From Pseudomonas putida (GTDB lineage: Bacteria; Pseudomonadota; Gammaproteobacteria; Pseudomonadales; Pseudomonadaceae): a stretch of DNA of 64,000 nucleotides. Made by a program: the position numbers and the translations under genes. The notes below the pieces were generated by a model. That model saw only the letters and a program-made list of their open reading frames with translations. It was not told the origin of the DNA and ran no database searches. Location of the stretch: assembly GCF_009883635.2 (NCBI RefSeq), contig NZ_CP026115.2, positions 4,836,001 through 4,900,000 of the forward strand. The letters are read 5' to 3'. Positions 17,356 through 27,146 of the stretch are shown piece by piece; the first letter of the stretch is position 1, and every line of letters starts with the position of its first letter.

Positions 17356-18408
17356 ATGTACACCGCCATCGGTTACGCCGCCCAAACCCCGACCAGCCCT
17401 TTGGCCCCCATGACCTTCGAGCGCCGCGCGCCGCGCCCGGACGATGTCGCCATCGAGATCCTCTACTGTGGCGTGTGCCACTCCGACATCCACCAGGCGC
17501 GCAACGAGTGGGGCATCGCCGTCTACCCGCTGATGCCTGGCCACGAGATCATCGGCCGGGTCACCGCCGTGGGTGACCAGGTCAGCTCGCACAAGGTCGG
17601 CGACCTGGTCGGCGTCGGTTGCATGGTCGACTCCTGCCGCCACTGCGAGGCCTGCGCCAAGGACCTGGAACAGTACTGCCTGGAAGGCCCGACCATGACC
17701 TACGCCACCCCGGACCGGGTCGATGGCAGCAACACCATGGGTGGTTACTCCAGCAGCATCGTGGTCAGCGAGCACTTCGTGGTGCGCATCCCGGCCGGCA
17801 TGGACCTGCCCAGCGCGGCGCCGATCCTCTGCGCGGGCATCACCACCTACTCGCCGCTCAAGCACCATGGCGTCGGCCCCGGTCACAAGATCGGCATCCT
17901 CGGCATGGGCGGGCTGGGCCACATGGGCATCAAGCTGGCCAAGGCCCTGGGCGCCGAAGTGACCCTGTTCACCCGCTCCCAGGCCAAGGCCGAGGAGGCC
18001 CGCCGCCAAGGCGCCGATCACGTGATCGTGTCCACCGACGCCGAGCAGATGCGTGCCGCCGCCGGGCGTTTCGACTTCCTGCTCGATACCATCCCGGTGC
18101 AGCACGACCTCAACCCGTACCTGGAGACCCTGAAGTTCGACGGCGTACACATTCTGGTGGGCCTGATCGAGCCGATCGACCCGGCCGTACATGCCGCCAA
18201 CCTGGTGATGAAGCGTCGGGTGCTGGCCGGTTCACTGATTGGCGGCATTGCCGAAACCCAGGAAGTGCTGGATTTCTGCGCCGCCCATGACATCCGTTGC
18301 GACATCGAGATGCTCGACATCCGCAATATCAACCAGGCCTATGAGCGCATGATCGCGGGTGATGTGAAGTACCGCTTCGTGATCGACATGGCGACCCTGC
18401 AGGGCTGA
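17356..18408 (+). CDS. Zinc-dependent NAD(P) alcohol dehydrogenase (YahK/CAD type)
   Basis: A 350-residue medium-chain dehydrogenase. The catalytic zinc site is in CGVCHSDIH and PGHEIIGRV, and the structural zinc cysteines are in VDSCRHCEACAKDLEQYC. The coenzyme loop is GILGMGGLGHMG. The overall pattern matches YahK/cinnamyl-alcohol-dehydrogenase proteins, which reduce a wide range of aldehydes with NADPH. The start is set by length and the MYTAIGYAA beginning. The divergent AraC regulator probably controls it. Confidence 0.9.
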   Translation: MYTAIGYAAQTPTSPLAPMTFERRAPRPDDVAIEILYCGVCHSDIHQARNEWGIAVYPLMPGHEIIGRVTAVGDQVSSHKVGDLVGVGCMVDSCRHCEACAKDLEQYCLEGPTMTYATPDRVDGSNTMGGYSSSIVVSEHFVVRIPAGMDLPSAAPILCAGITTYSPLKHHGVGPGHKIGILGMGGLGHMGIKLAKALGAEVTLFTRSQAKAEEARRQGADHVIVSTDAEQMRAAAGRFDFLLDTIPVQHDLNPYLETLKFDGVHILVGLIEPIDPAVHAANLVMKRRVLAGSLIGGIAETQEVLDFCAAHDIRCDIEMLDIRNINQAYERMIAGDVKYRFVIDMATLQG

Positions 18409-18420
18409 ACCTGGCGATAG

Positions 18421-19767
<1,347 letters not shown>

Positions 19768-19775
19768 ATACCTGC

Positions 19776-19860
19776 ACCGGCCTCTTCGCGGGACAAGCCC
19801 GCTCCTACAAGTAGCGCGCATGCCTGCAGGAGCGGGCTTGTCCAGCGAAGAGGCCGGCAC
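19776..19860. repeat. REP doublet (inverted pair)
   Basis: CCGGCCTCTTCGCGGGACAA at the left faces its near-complement at the right, where the right arm reads TCCAGCGAAG instead of TCCCGCGAAG. It separates the convergent sotB and LysE-type genes and may act as a two-way terminator. Confidence 0.88.
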
Positions 19861-19874
19861 AGGCTAGATCAGAT

Positions 19875-20459
19875 TCAGCTCAATACCGCAGCCCAGGCCG
19901 ACACCAGCAGCAGCCCCGCCAACCCCCGGTTGAACCACAGCAACCGCCCCGGCGCCTGCAACCAGCGCGCACTGCCTGCCCCCAGCACCGCCCACACCGC
20001 CATGCACGGCACGGCAATCAGCAGGAACACCAACGCCAACTGCCACACCGGCAGTGTCGGCGCGGCAAACACGCCAATGACGGCCACCGCCATCATCCAC
20101 ACCTTCGGGTTGACCACCTGCAACGACGCCGCGCTGACTGCCCCAAACGGCTTGCCGCCTGCGGTATCCAGCGGCTCGCCGGCACTGCGCAGCATGCGCC
20201 ATGCCAGCCAGCTCAACCACAGTAGCCCAGCCCAGCTCATCGCCTGCTGGGCCCACGGATGGCGCACCAGCGCTTCACCCAGCCCCAGGCCAACCAGCCA
20301 CACGATCGCCGCCGCCGCACCGCAGGCTGCCAGCATTGGCGCCAGGCTCGCGCGCAGCCCTTGCCGGGCGCCATGGGCGAGGATCAGCAGGTTGGTCGGG
20401 CCCGGGCTGATGCTCGAGACCAGGGCGAAGAGAATGAAGGGCAACAACGATTGCGACAT
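19875..20459 (-). CDS. LysE/RhtB family amino-acid exporter
   Basis: A 194-residue protein with about six membrane segments. The family motif SSISPGPTNLLILAHGARQGLRASL is at residues 15-39. LysE/RhtB proteins export amino acids such as lysine, homoserine or threonine; the substrate cannot be read. It is followed upstream by an AraC-type regulator on the same strand (start 21339), separated by 50 bases from that gene's stop, so the regulator may be co-transcribed with and control it. Confidence 0.87.
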   Translation of the reverse strand: MSQSLLPFILFALVSSISPGPTNLLILAHGARQGLRASLAPMLAACGAAAAIVWLVGLGLGEALVRHPWAQQAMSWAGLLWLSWLAWRMLRSAGEPLDTAGGKPFGAVSAASLQVVNPKVWMMAVAVIGVFAAPTLPVWQLALVFLLIAVPCMAVWAVLGAGSARWLQAPGRLLWFNRGLAGLLLVSAWAAVLS

Positions 20460-20508
20460 GGGAAAGGCTCCGAATGATCAGGGCCCCATGGTCGCCATTG
20501 GCAGGCTG

Positions 20509-21339
20509 TCAGTCTGGAAGGTTTGAGCAGCGACGGCGGTAGTCGGCCGGGGTCAGCTGATAAGCACGCCGGAACCAGCGTCCCAGGTGACTCTGGTCGG
20601 CAAAACCCAGGGTCATGGCCACCTCGGCAGGTGTCTGGCCCTGGGCGAGCAGGCGCCGTGCGCGGGCCAGCCGCAACTGGATCAGGTAGGCATGCGGCGC
20701 CAGGCCGAAGGCGGCCTTGAAGGCCCGGGTCAGGCGAAAGCGGTCGACCCCGCAGGCTTGGGCAAGCTGCTCCAGGCCGATGTCCTGGTCGAAGTGGGCA
20801 TGCAGAAAGTCACGCGCCCGCTGTGCCGTCAGTGGCAGGCGCGGGTCGGGGTTGAGGCGCTTGCGCCAGTGCAGGTGGCTGGTCAGGGTGGTCAGCAGCG
20901 TGTCCATGGCGGTCTGGCGCACGATACGCAGCTCCTGGCCATGCACCGCCTGGAACGCCAGGGCGGTGGCGTGGGCCAGGCGCTCGTCGTGGCACAGGGT
21001 GTCGGCGAAACGCGGCAGGCTGTCGCCAGGTGCCTGTTCGAACAGCGCCCGCAGCTCGGTCTCCAGCCAGTTCGGTTCCAGGTACAGGGTCGAATAGGTG
21101 AAGCCTTCGGCGGTCGGCGCGTGGCCGTCGTGCAGGTCGCCGGGTTCGAGCAGGAAGACCTGGCCTGCGGTGCTCTGGTGACGCACCCGGCGGCAGTTGA
21201 ACTGCTGCACACCTTGCTCGGTGAAGCCGACCAGAAAGCTGTCGTGCCAGTGCGGGTCGTAGGCGTGCCCGACAAAATGCGCACGGACCGACTCGATGCC
21301 GGTGTCGGCGTCTTGCTTGAGGTCGATCCAGTTGCTCAT
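20509..21339 (-). CDS. AraC family transcriptional regulator
   Basis: A 276-residue regulator: an N-terminal cupin (PHWHDSFLVGFTEQGVQQF, LLEPGDLHDGH) and a C-terminal pair of HTHs (IGLEQLAQACGVDRFRLTRAFK and TPAEVAMTLGFADQSHLGRWFRR). Cupin-AraC proteins of this type often sit with LysE exporters and sense amino acids. The ATG at 21339 is chosen by comparison with family starts; a GTG at 21372 with GGAG close upstream is also possible. Confidence 0.88.
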   Translation of the reverse strand: MSNWIDLKQDADTGIESVRAHFVGHAYDPHWHDSFLVGFTEQGVQQFNCRRVRHQSTAGQVFLLEPGDLHDGHAPTAEGFTYSTLYLEPNWLETELRALFEQAPGDSLPRFADTLCHDERLAHATALAFQAVHGQELRIVRQTAMDTLLTTLTSHLHWRKRLNPDPRLPLTAQRARDFLHAHFDQDIGLEQLAQACGVDRFRLTRAFKAAFGLAPHAYLIQLRLARARRLLAQGQTPAEVAMTLGFADQSHLGRWFRRAYQLTPADYRRRCSNLPD

Positions 21340-21396
21340 GGCGCTGCGCTGCTGACGGGTAGGGCAGTTCACCTTACTCCAGATGCGTCAGCCGGT

Positions 21397-22296
21397 TTAG
21401 AACAATTGTGCAGGCTGCAGCGTGGCAAAACGCTCGCGCAGCCACAGGTGCAGTTGCGTCACTGCGGGCGACAGCTGCTTGCGGTGCGGACACACCAGCG
21501 TCACCGGCGTGGCTTCGCCCTGATGCTCCGGCAGCAGGATTTCCAGCTCGCCGGCGGCGATGTTGGCGCTGACGTCCAGCCACGACTTGTAGACGATGCC
21601 TTCGCCCTCCAGCGCCCAGCGCCGCACCACGTCGGCATCGTCGCTGACCAGCGGCCCGCGTACCTGCACGGTGCGGTTGCCAAGCTGCCACTTGTCGTAG
21701 ACGCGGTTGTGCTGCAGGTACAGCAGGCAGTCATGTTGTTGCAGGTCATCAGGTGTGCGGGGGCGGCCGTGGCGGGCCAGGTAGCCGGGCGCGGCCACCA
21801 CCACGCGGCGGTTCCAGGGGGCCAGCGGCAGGGCGATGTAGTTGGCGTCCTGGTTGAGGCCATAGCGGATGGCGATGTCCACCGGGTCACGGCTGAAATC
21901 GGCCATCTGGTCGGAGAGGAAGAAGCGCAGGCTCAATGCCGGGTGCTCGCGGCGAAAGGCGCTGAGCCAGGGCAGCAACAGGTTTCGGCCGATGTCGGAA
22001 GGTGCGGACACCTGCAACACCCCACGCAAGGTGCTGTGGCTGGCATGAAGCTGCTCGTGGCCCTGGCGCAGGGTGTCCAGTACACGCTGGGCGGTGGGCA
22101 GGTACAGCTCGCCCTCGGCGGTCAGGCGCAGGCTGCGGGTGGTGCGGGCGAACAGGCGCACGTCGAGGTCGCGCTCAAGGCGCTTGATCGCGGCGGCCAC
22201 TTGCCCGGGCAGCAGGTCGGCTTCATGGGCGGCAGCGGTGAAGCTGCCCAGGGCGCTGCTGCGCACGAACAGTTCGAGGTCGGTGAAACGGAGCAT
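21397..22296 (-). CDS. LysR family transcriptional regulator
   Basis: A 299-residue LysR protein: the winged HTH at residues 1-60 (FTAAAHEADLLPGQVAAAIKRLERDL) and a periplasmic-binding-like effector domain. The start ATG at 22296 has GGAG five bases upstream; the GTG two codons earlier is less likely. It is divergent from nfsB, and a symmetric site lies directly at its start (22297-22315). Control of nfsB is plausible from position only. Confidence 0.88.
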   Translation of the reverse strand: MLRFTDLELFVRSSALGSFTAAAHEADLLPGQVAAAIKRLERDLDVRLFARTTRSLRLTAEGELYLPTAQRVLDTLRQGHEQLHASHSTLRGVLQVSAPSDIGRNLLLPWLSAFRREHPALSLRFFLSDQMADFSRDPVDIAIRYGLNQDANYIALPLAPWNRRVVVAAPGYLARHGRPRTPDDLQQHDCLLYLQHNRVYDKWQLGNRTVQVRGPLVSDDADVVRRWALEGEGIVYKSWLDVSANIAAGELEILLPEHQGEATPVTLVCPHRKQLSPAVTQLHLWLRERFATLQPAQLF

Positions 22297-22315
22297 TTTC
22301 ACTCCAGGGGTGAAA
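22297..22315. promoter_or_regulatory. Inverted repeat at the LysR start, possible operator
   Basis: TTTCAC and GTGAAA, perfect 6-bp arms with a 7-base spacer, touch the LysR start codon and cover its ribosome site. The position between divergent genes suggests autoregulation. The arms are not the usual T-N11-A LysR box, so another regulator is possible. Confidence 0.35.
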
Positions 22316-22400
22316 GTGTTGCTGTATTCTGCCGCTTTTTTTGGTTTGCAGGAAAGATAAGATGCGCGACAGATCCCGTTTCGTTGATTGGAGTTGCAGC

Positions 22401-23054
22401 ATGGATACCGTCTCCCTGGCCAAGCGCCGTTACACCACCAAGGCCTACGATGCCACCCGCAGGATTCCCCAGGCCACGGTCGATGCGCTGCTCGAACAGC
22501 TGCGCCACAGCCCGTCCTCGGTCAACTCGCAGCCTTGGCATTTCGTTGTCGCCGACAGCGCCGAAGGCAAGGCCCGCCTGGCCAAGGCCACCGACGGCCG
22601 TTTTGCCTATAACTCGCCGAAGATTCTCGACGCATCGCACGTGATCGTATTCTGCACCCGCACCGAGATGACCGAGGCGCACCTGAATGCGGTGCTTGAC
22701 CAGGAACAGGCCGATGGCCGCTTCCGCGACGAGCAGGCACGGGCAGGGCAGAACCAGAGCCGTCGCGGCTATGTGGACTTGCACCGTTTTGATCAGAAAG
22801 ACCTGCAGCACTGGATGGAGAAGCAGACCTACCTGGCCTTGGGTACTGCGTTGCTCGGTGCAGCGGCCCATGGGCTGGATGCCACGCCAATCGAAGGCTT
22901 CGACAGCAAGGTGCTGGATGCTGAGCTGGGGCTGCGTGAGCAGGGCTATACCAGTGTGGTGGTGTTGAGCCTGGGGTACCGTAGCGAGGCGGATTTCAAT
23001 GCTGGGCTGAGCAAGTCGCGGTTGCCGGGTTCGACGGTGTTTACCTTTCTTTGA
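22401..23054 (+). CDS. nfsB: Oxygen-insensitive NAD(P)H nitroreductase / dihydropteridine reductase NfsB
   Basis: A 217-residue FMN flavoprotein, the same length as E. coli NfsB. Visible motifs are the N-terminal AKRRYTTKAYD (FMN phosphate binding), LRHSPSSVNSQPWHFVV and LGLREQGYTSVVVLSLGYRSEADF. It reduces nitroaromatics and quinones by two electrons from NAD(P)H. The start at 22401 has TTGGAG seven bases upstream. It runs into the large palindrome that separates it from the convergent cysteine desulfurase gene. Confidence 0.9.
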   Translation: MDTVSLAKRRYTTKAYDATRRIPQATVDALLEQLRHSPSSVNSQPWHFVVADSAEGKARLAKATDGRFAYNSPKILDASHVIVFCTRTEMTEAHLNAVLDQEQADGRFRDEQARAGQNQSRRGYVDLHRFDQKDLQHWMEKQTYLALGTALLGAAAHGLDATPIEGFDSKVLDAELGLREQGYTSVVVLSLGYRSEADFNAGLSKSRLPGSTVFTFL

Positions 23055-23091
23055 GGATGCGTCGGGCGTTGGGGTATTCGCCACGACAGTT

Positions 23092-23340
23092 GCAGCGCCT
23101 GTGAGACCGAGCGCCGCCCGCGCGGCGCATCGCGAGCTGCGCTCGCTCCTACGTTTGTTTCGGGCCAGTAACGCCTGTGGCATGCGCGCGCGACCGCCTT
23201 GTTTGTACGACGCGATATCGCGCCATGCGCCAAGGCGTTCGCGCGCAAATCCCACAGGAATAATTGGCCCGAAATAGACGTAGGAGCGAGCGCAGCTCGC
23301 GATGCGCCGCGCGGGCGGCGCTCGGTCTCACAGGCGCTGC
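23092..23340. repeat. 249-bp near-perfect palindrome
   Basis: The outer arms (23092-23167 and 23265-23340, 76 bases each) are inverted copies with only two mismatches by my count. The 97 bases between are themselves an imperfect inverted repeat centred on GCGATATCGC at 23212-23221, which is the exact middle of the element. It lies between the 3' ends of nfsB and the cysteine desulfurase gene and has no credible ORF. It is unlike the REP doublets elsewhere in the window. Confidence 0.9.
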
Positions 23341-23365
23341 AAGGCTTGAGGCATGCACATCAGCC

Positions 23366-24520
23366 CTACCACAATGCCCCCGCAGCCGCCGTCAAAACCC
23401 GCCCAAACACCGCGATCGCCGTGTCCACATCGGCCTCGCTGGTAAACCGCCCGATGCTCACGCGCACGCTTTTGCGTGCCCGCGCTTCATCCAGCCCCAG
23501 CGCCAACAGCACATGTGAAGCGGCGTTGCTCGCCGAGTTGCAGGCCGAGGTGGTCGAGAGCGCCAGTTCACTGGCCAAGGCCATGCTGTTGAAGCCGTTC
23601 GCTTCGATGCACAGGTTCAGGGTATGAGGTATCCGCTGCAGGGCACAGCCATTGAGGCTGACCCCCGGCAATGCCAGCAACCCTTCACGCAGGCGCTTGG
23701 CCAGGTGCTCGATACGCTGGTGCTCGCTGTCCCCCGGCTCACCGGCCAGGGCGAAGGCACTGCCCATGCCGACGATCTGGTGCGTCGGCAAGGTCCCCGA
23801 GCGCAGCCCTTGTTCATGCCCGCCGCCGTGGATCTGCGCGCACATCAGCTCACGGGCGCGAGGCCCGACATACAATGCGCCGATACCTTTGGGCCCATAC
23901 ACCTTGTGCGCCGAGAACGACATCAGGTCCACCGCCATAGCCTGCAGGTCAATGGCCAGCTTGCCGACCGCCTGGGCCGCATCCACATGCAGCAGGGCGC
24001 CATGGGCGCGAACCCGTTCGCCAATGGCAGCGAAATCAGTGACGGTACCCAGTTCATTGTTGACGGCCATCAGCGATACCAGGCGGGTGTCCGCGCGCAG
24101 CGCTGCCTGCACAGCGTAGGGCTGGATCAGGCCGCTGGCGTCCGGCGCCAGGCGGGTGATGGCCCAGCCCTGGCGCTCCAGTTCCTTGACCGTGTCGAGC
24201 ACGGCCTTGTGCTCCAGCTGGCTGGTGATCAGGTGGCCCGGCTGGGCCATGCCCTGGGTGATGCCTTTGAGTGCCAGGTTGTTGGACTCGGTGGCGCCCG
24301 ATGTCCAGACGATGTCGTCGGCGCGGGCACCGACCCGCTCTGCCACTTGCCGGCGGGCCTGCTCGACCACTTCGCGTGCGGCCTGGCCATAGGCATGGCC
24401 ACTGGACGCGGGGTTGCCGAAGTTAACCTGGCGACCGAGGCAGGTGAGCATGGTTTCGATGACTCGGTCGTCGACCGGAGTGGTGGCGGCGTAGTCGAAA
24501 TAGAGCGGGGCGCTAGGCAT
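23366..24520 (-). CDS. NifS/IscS-like cysteine desulfurase
   Basis: A 384-residue class V aminotransferase. The PLP lysine is Lys206 in SFSAHKVYGPKG and the persulfide cysteine is Cys327 in TTSACNSA, positions nearly identical to E. coli IscS. It takes sulfur from cysteine for Fe-S clusters or tRNA thiolation. It is not in an isc operon (no iscR, iscU or hscB here), so it is an extra paralogue with a specialised partner that is not visible. Confidence 0.88.
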   Translation of the reverse strand: MPSAPLYFDYAATTPVDDRVIETMLTCLGRQVNFGNPASSGHAYGQAAREVVEQARRQVAERVGARADDIVWTSGATESNNLALKGITQGMAQPGHLITSQLEHKAVLDTVKELERQGWAITRLAPDASGLIQPYAVQAALRADTRLVSLMAVNNELGTVTDFAAIGERVRAHGALLHVDAAQAVGKLAIDLQAMAVDLMSFSAHKVYGPKGIGALYVGPRARELMCAQIHGGGHEQGLRSGTLPTHQIVGMGSAFALAGEPGDSEHQRIEHLAKRLREGLLALPGVSLNGCALQRIPHTLNLCIEANGFNSMALASELALSTTSACNSASNAASHVLLALGLDEARARKSVRVSIGRFTSEADVDTAIAVFGRVLTAAAGALW

Positions 24521-24713
24521 GGGGCGGGTCCGTGCAATGTTGCTGTGGTGTTGGCAATCGTTGCATCAAGCCTAAGCGCTGGGGAGAAAATGATTTTGCT
24601 TTTTGTGCTGCAGATAGCCGGTTGACGGAGAATATTTTTCTATATTAATAGATCAATTAGAAATGGTTTTTCCTCTCTGTGGGCCCAGGCGAGCCCACAG
24701 TGCCATGAACGCT

Positions 24714-25640
24714 TCAGGCAGGCTCCAGCGCCCGTTCTTCTTCGGCCACCACGCGCTCGCACAATTCGATGATTTGCTCGCGCATCCAGCGGTTGGCCGG
24801 GTCCTGGTCGGTGCTCTCATGCCAGTACAGGTGAGTCTCCAGCGCTGGTACGTCCACCGGTAGCGGCTGGAAACGCAACTGGTGACGGCGGGCGAAGCGC
24901 TCGGGTACGGTCATGGCCATGTCGGTCTGCTGCAACACCTGCGAAGCCATCAGGTAATGCTGGGAGCGCAGCGCGACCTTGCGTTGCACGCCCATCTTGC
25001 CCAGTGCCAGGTCCACGTAGCCCAGGCCGTTGCGGCGGCTGGAGATATGGATGTGGGTCATGCCCAGGTAGTTGTCGAGGGTCAGCTTGGTATCGGCCAG
25101 CGGGTGGCCCTGGCGCAGTGCGCAGACATAGCGATCCTGCATCAGCTTGACGTGGCGCACCTGCGGGTCGGTGTTCAGTGGGGCGTCGACGGCGAAGTCC
25201 AGGCGCCCGGCGGCCAGTTCCTTGGTGGTTTCGCGGCGCTTGCACAGGAAACTTTCGATCAGCACCGCCGGGGCCAGGCGGCGCAGGCGCTGGAACAGCG
25301 GCGGCAGGATCACCGCCTCGGTGAGGTCGGTCATGCTGATGCGGAAGGTCTTGTTGGCCTGCTGCGGGTTGAAGATGCGGCTTTCCTGCACTGAGGTGCG
25401 CAGCAGTGCCAGGGCATTGCGCACCGGGCCGATGATGTTCTGGGCCATGGGCGTGGGCACCATGCCCTGGGCGGTACGTACGAAAAGCGGGTCGTTGAAG
25501 GTTTCGCGCAATCGCGACAGAGCGTTGGACACTGCCGGCTGGGTGATGCCGACGATCTGCCCGGCGCGGGTAAGGTTGGCTTCGGTGTAGATCGCGTCGA
25601 AGACGATGAACAGGTTGAGGTCGACCTTGCTGAGGTTCAT
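24714..25640 (-). CDS. LysR family transcriptional regulator
   Basis: A 308-residue LysR protein of the NodD/LeuO-like branch: HTH in LTRAGQIVGITQPAVSNALSRLRETFNDPLFVRTAQGMVPTP (residues 24-65) and a type 2 effector domain. It is divergent from the acyl-CoA dehydrogenase gene with about 140 bases between starts, an AT-rich shared promoter region. Regulation of that gene is inferred from the arrangement. Confidence 0.88.
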   Translation of the reverse strand: MNLSKVDLNLFIVFDAIYTEANLTRAGQIVGITQPAVSNALSRLRETFNDPLFVRTAQGMVPTPMAQNIIGPVRNALALLRTSVQESRIFNPQQANKTFRISMTDLTEAVILPPLFQRLRRLAPAVLIESFLCKRRETTKELAAGRLDFAVDAPLNTDPQVRHVKLMQDRYVCALRQGHPLADTKLTLDNYLGMTHIHISSRRNGLGYVDLALGKMGVQRKVALRSQHYLMASQVLQQTDMAMTVPERFARRHQLRFQPLPVDVPALETHLYWHESTDQDPANRWMREQIIELCERVVAEEERALEPA

Positions 25641-25778
25641 GGCGCCGCTCTTTGTTGGAATTATTGGCCGATCATATATCGGTTATGAATGTTTATACAC
25701 ACGGAAAATAGACTAGGTAGATCGAGGCTGGCTGCTCTAGGCTCTGCCCATGTACTTCGAACCGTGAAGGTAACCCCG

Positions 25779-27008
25779 ATGGATTTCGCCTATTCGCCCA
25801 AGGTCCAGGCACTGCGAGAGCGCGTCAGCGCCTTCATGGATGCTTATGTCTATCCCGCCGAACCGGTGTTCGAGCGCCAGGTCGCCGAGGGCGACCGCTG
25901 GCAACCCACCGCGATCATGGAAGAGCTCAAGGCCAAGGCCCGGGCCGAGGGTTTGTGGAACCTGTTCCTCCCGGAGTCGGAATACGGCGCCGGTCTGAGC
26001 AACCTGGAGTACGCGCCGCTGGCCGAGATCATGGGCCGTTCGCTGCTGGGCCCGGAGCCGTTCAACTGCTCGGCGCCAGACACCGGCAACATGGAAGTGC
26101 TGGTGCGCTATGGCAGCGAGGCGCAAAAGCGCCAGTGGTTGGAGCCGTTGCTGCGCGGTGAGATCCGCTCGGCATTCGCCATGACCGAACCGGACGTGGC
26201 TTCTTCGGACGCCACCAACATGGCTGCCACGGCCGTGCGTGATGGTGACGAGTGGGTGATCAATGGCCGCAAATGGTGGACGTCCGGCGCCTGCGATCCG
26301 CGCTGCAAGGTGATGATCTTCATGGGCCTGTCGAACCCAGACGGTCCGCGCCATCAGCAGCATTCGATGGTGCTGGTACCGACCGATGCGCCGGGGGTGA
26401 AGATCGTCCGCCCATTGCCGGTATTCGGTTATGACGATGCGCCCCATGGCCATGCCGAAGTGCTGTTCGAGAACGTGCGGGTGCCTTATGAGAACGTGGT
26501 CCTTGGCGAGGGGCGTGGTTTCGAGATCGCCCAGGGCCGCCTTGGCCCAGGCCGCATCCACCATTGCATGCGTTCGATCGGCATGGCCGAGCGGGCGCTG
26601 GAGCTGATGTGCAAGCGCTCGGTCGAGCGCACGGCCTTCGGCCGGCCCTTGGCGCGTCTGGGGGGCAACGTCGACAAGATCGCCGATTCGCGCATGGAGA
26701 TCGACATGGCGCGCCTGCTGACGCTGAAGGCGGCGTACATGATGGACACCGTCGGCAACAAGGTCGCGCGCAGCGAGATCGCGCAGATCAAGGTGGTGGC
26801 GCCGAACGTGGCGTTGAAGGTGATCGACCGGGCCATCCAGATGCACGGTGGGGCAGGGGTGAGCGGCGATTTCCCGCTGGCCTACATGTACGCCATGCAA
26901 CGCACCCTGCGCCTGGCCGATGGGCCGGATGAGGTGCACCGGGCGGCGATCGGCAAGTACGAGATCGGCAAGTATGTGCCGGTGGAGATGCTGCGCGGCG
27001 GAAGGTGA
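25779..27008 (+). CDS. Acyl-CoA dehydrogenase
   Basis: A 409-residue flavoenzyme. Family segments are [17 protein letters not shown] (FAD/substrate loop), [13 protein letters not shown], and [36 protein letters not shown] at the C-terminus, which matches the ACAD10/11-like long branch more than the short-chain one. It oxidises an acyl-CoA at C2-C3 and passes electrons to ETF. The substrate is unknown. It is a single gene with a divergent LysR regulator. Confidence 0.9.
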   Translation: MDFAYSPKVQALRERVSAFMDAYVYPAEPVFERQVAEGDRWQPTAIMEELKAKARAEGLWNLFLPESEYGAGLSNLEYAPLAEIMGRSLLGPEPFNCSAPDTGNMEVLVRYGSEAQKRQWLEPLLRGEIRSAFAMTEPDVASSDATNMAATAVRDGDEWVINGRKWWTSGACDPRCKVMIFMGLSNPDGPRHQQHSMVLVPTDAPGVKIVRPLPVFGYDDAPHGHAEVLFENVRVPYENVVLGEGRGFEIAQGRLGPGRIHHCMRSIGMAERALELMCKRSVERTAFGRPLARLGGNVDKIADSRMEIDMARLLTLKAAYMMDTVGNKVARSEIAQIKVVAPNVALKVIDRAIQMHGGAGVSGDFPLAYMYAMQRTLRLADGPDEVHRAAIGKYEIGKYVPVEMLRGGR

Positions 27009-27107
27009 GGCAAGCCGGTTCCTGCCTCTGTGGGAGATAAGTTCATCGAACTAGTAGGAAACGTCTAATTTCCCACTTCAGGCACTAAAGGCCTCTGGGC
27101 AGCTGTT

Positions 27108-27120
27108 AGGTTTCAAACCT
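27108..27120. promoter_or_regulatory. Short palindrome upstream of the PAAR gene
   Basis: AGGTTTCAAACCT is a perfect 6-bp-arm palindrome 27 bases before the PAAR gene start. It may be an operator or part of the promoter. Nothing else in the 138-base gap is clearly recognisable. Confidence 0.25.
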
Positions 27121-27146
27121 GATAAATGCACAGGGGAGTATTGCCG

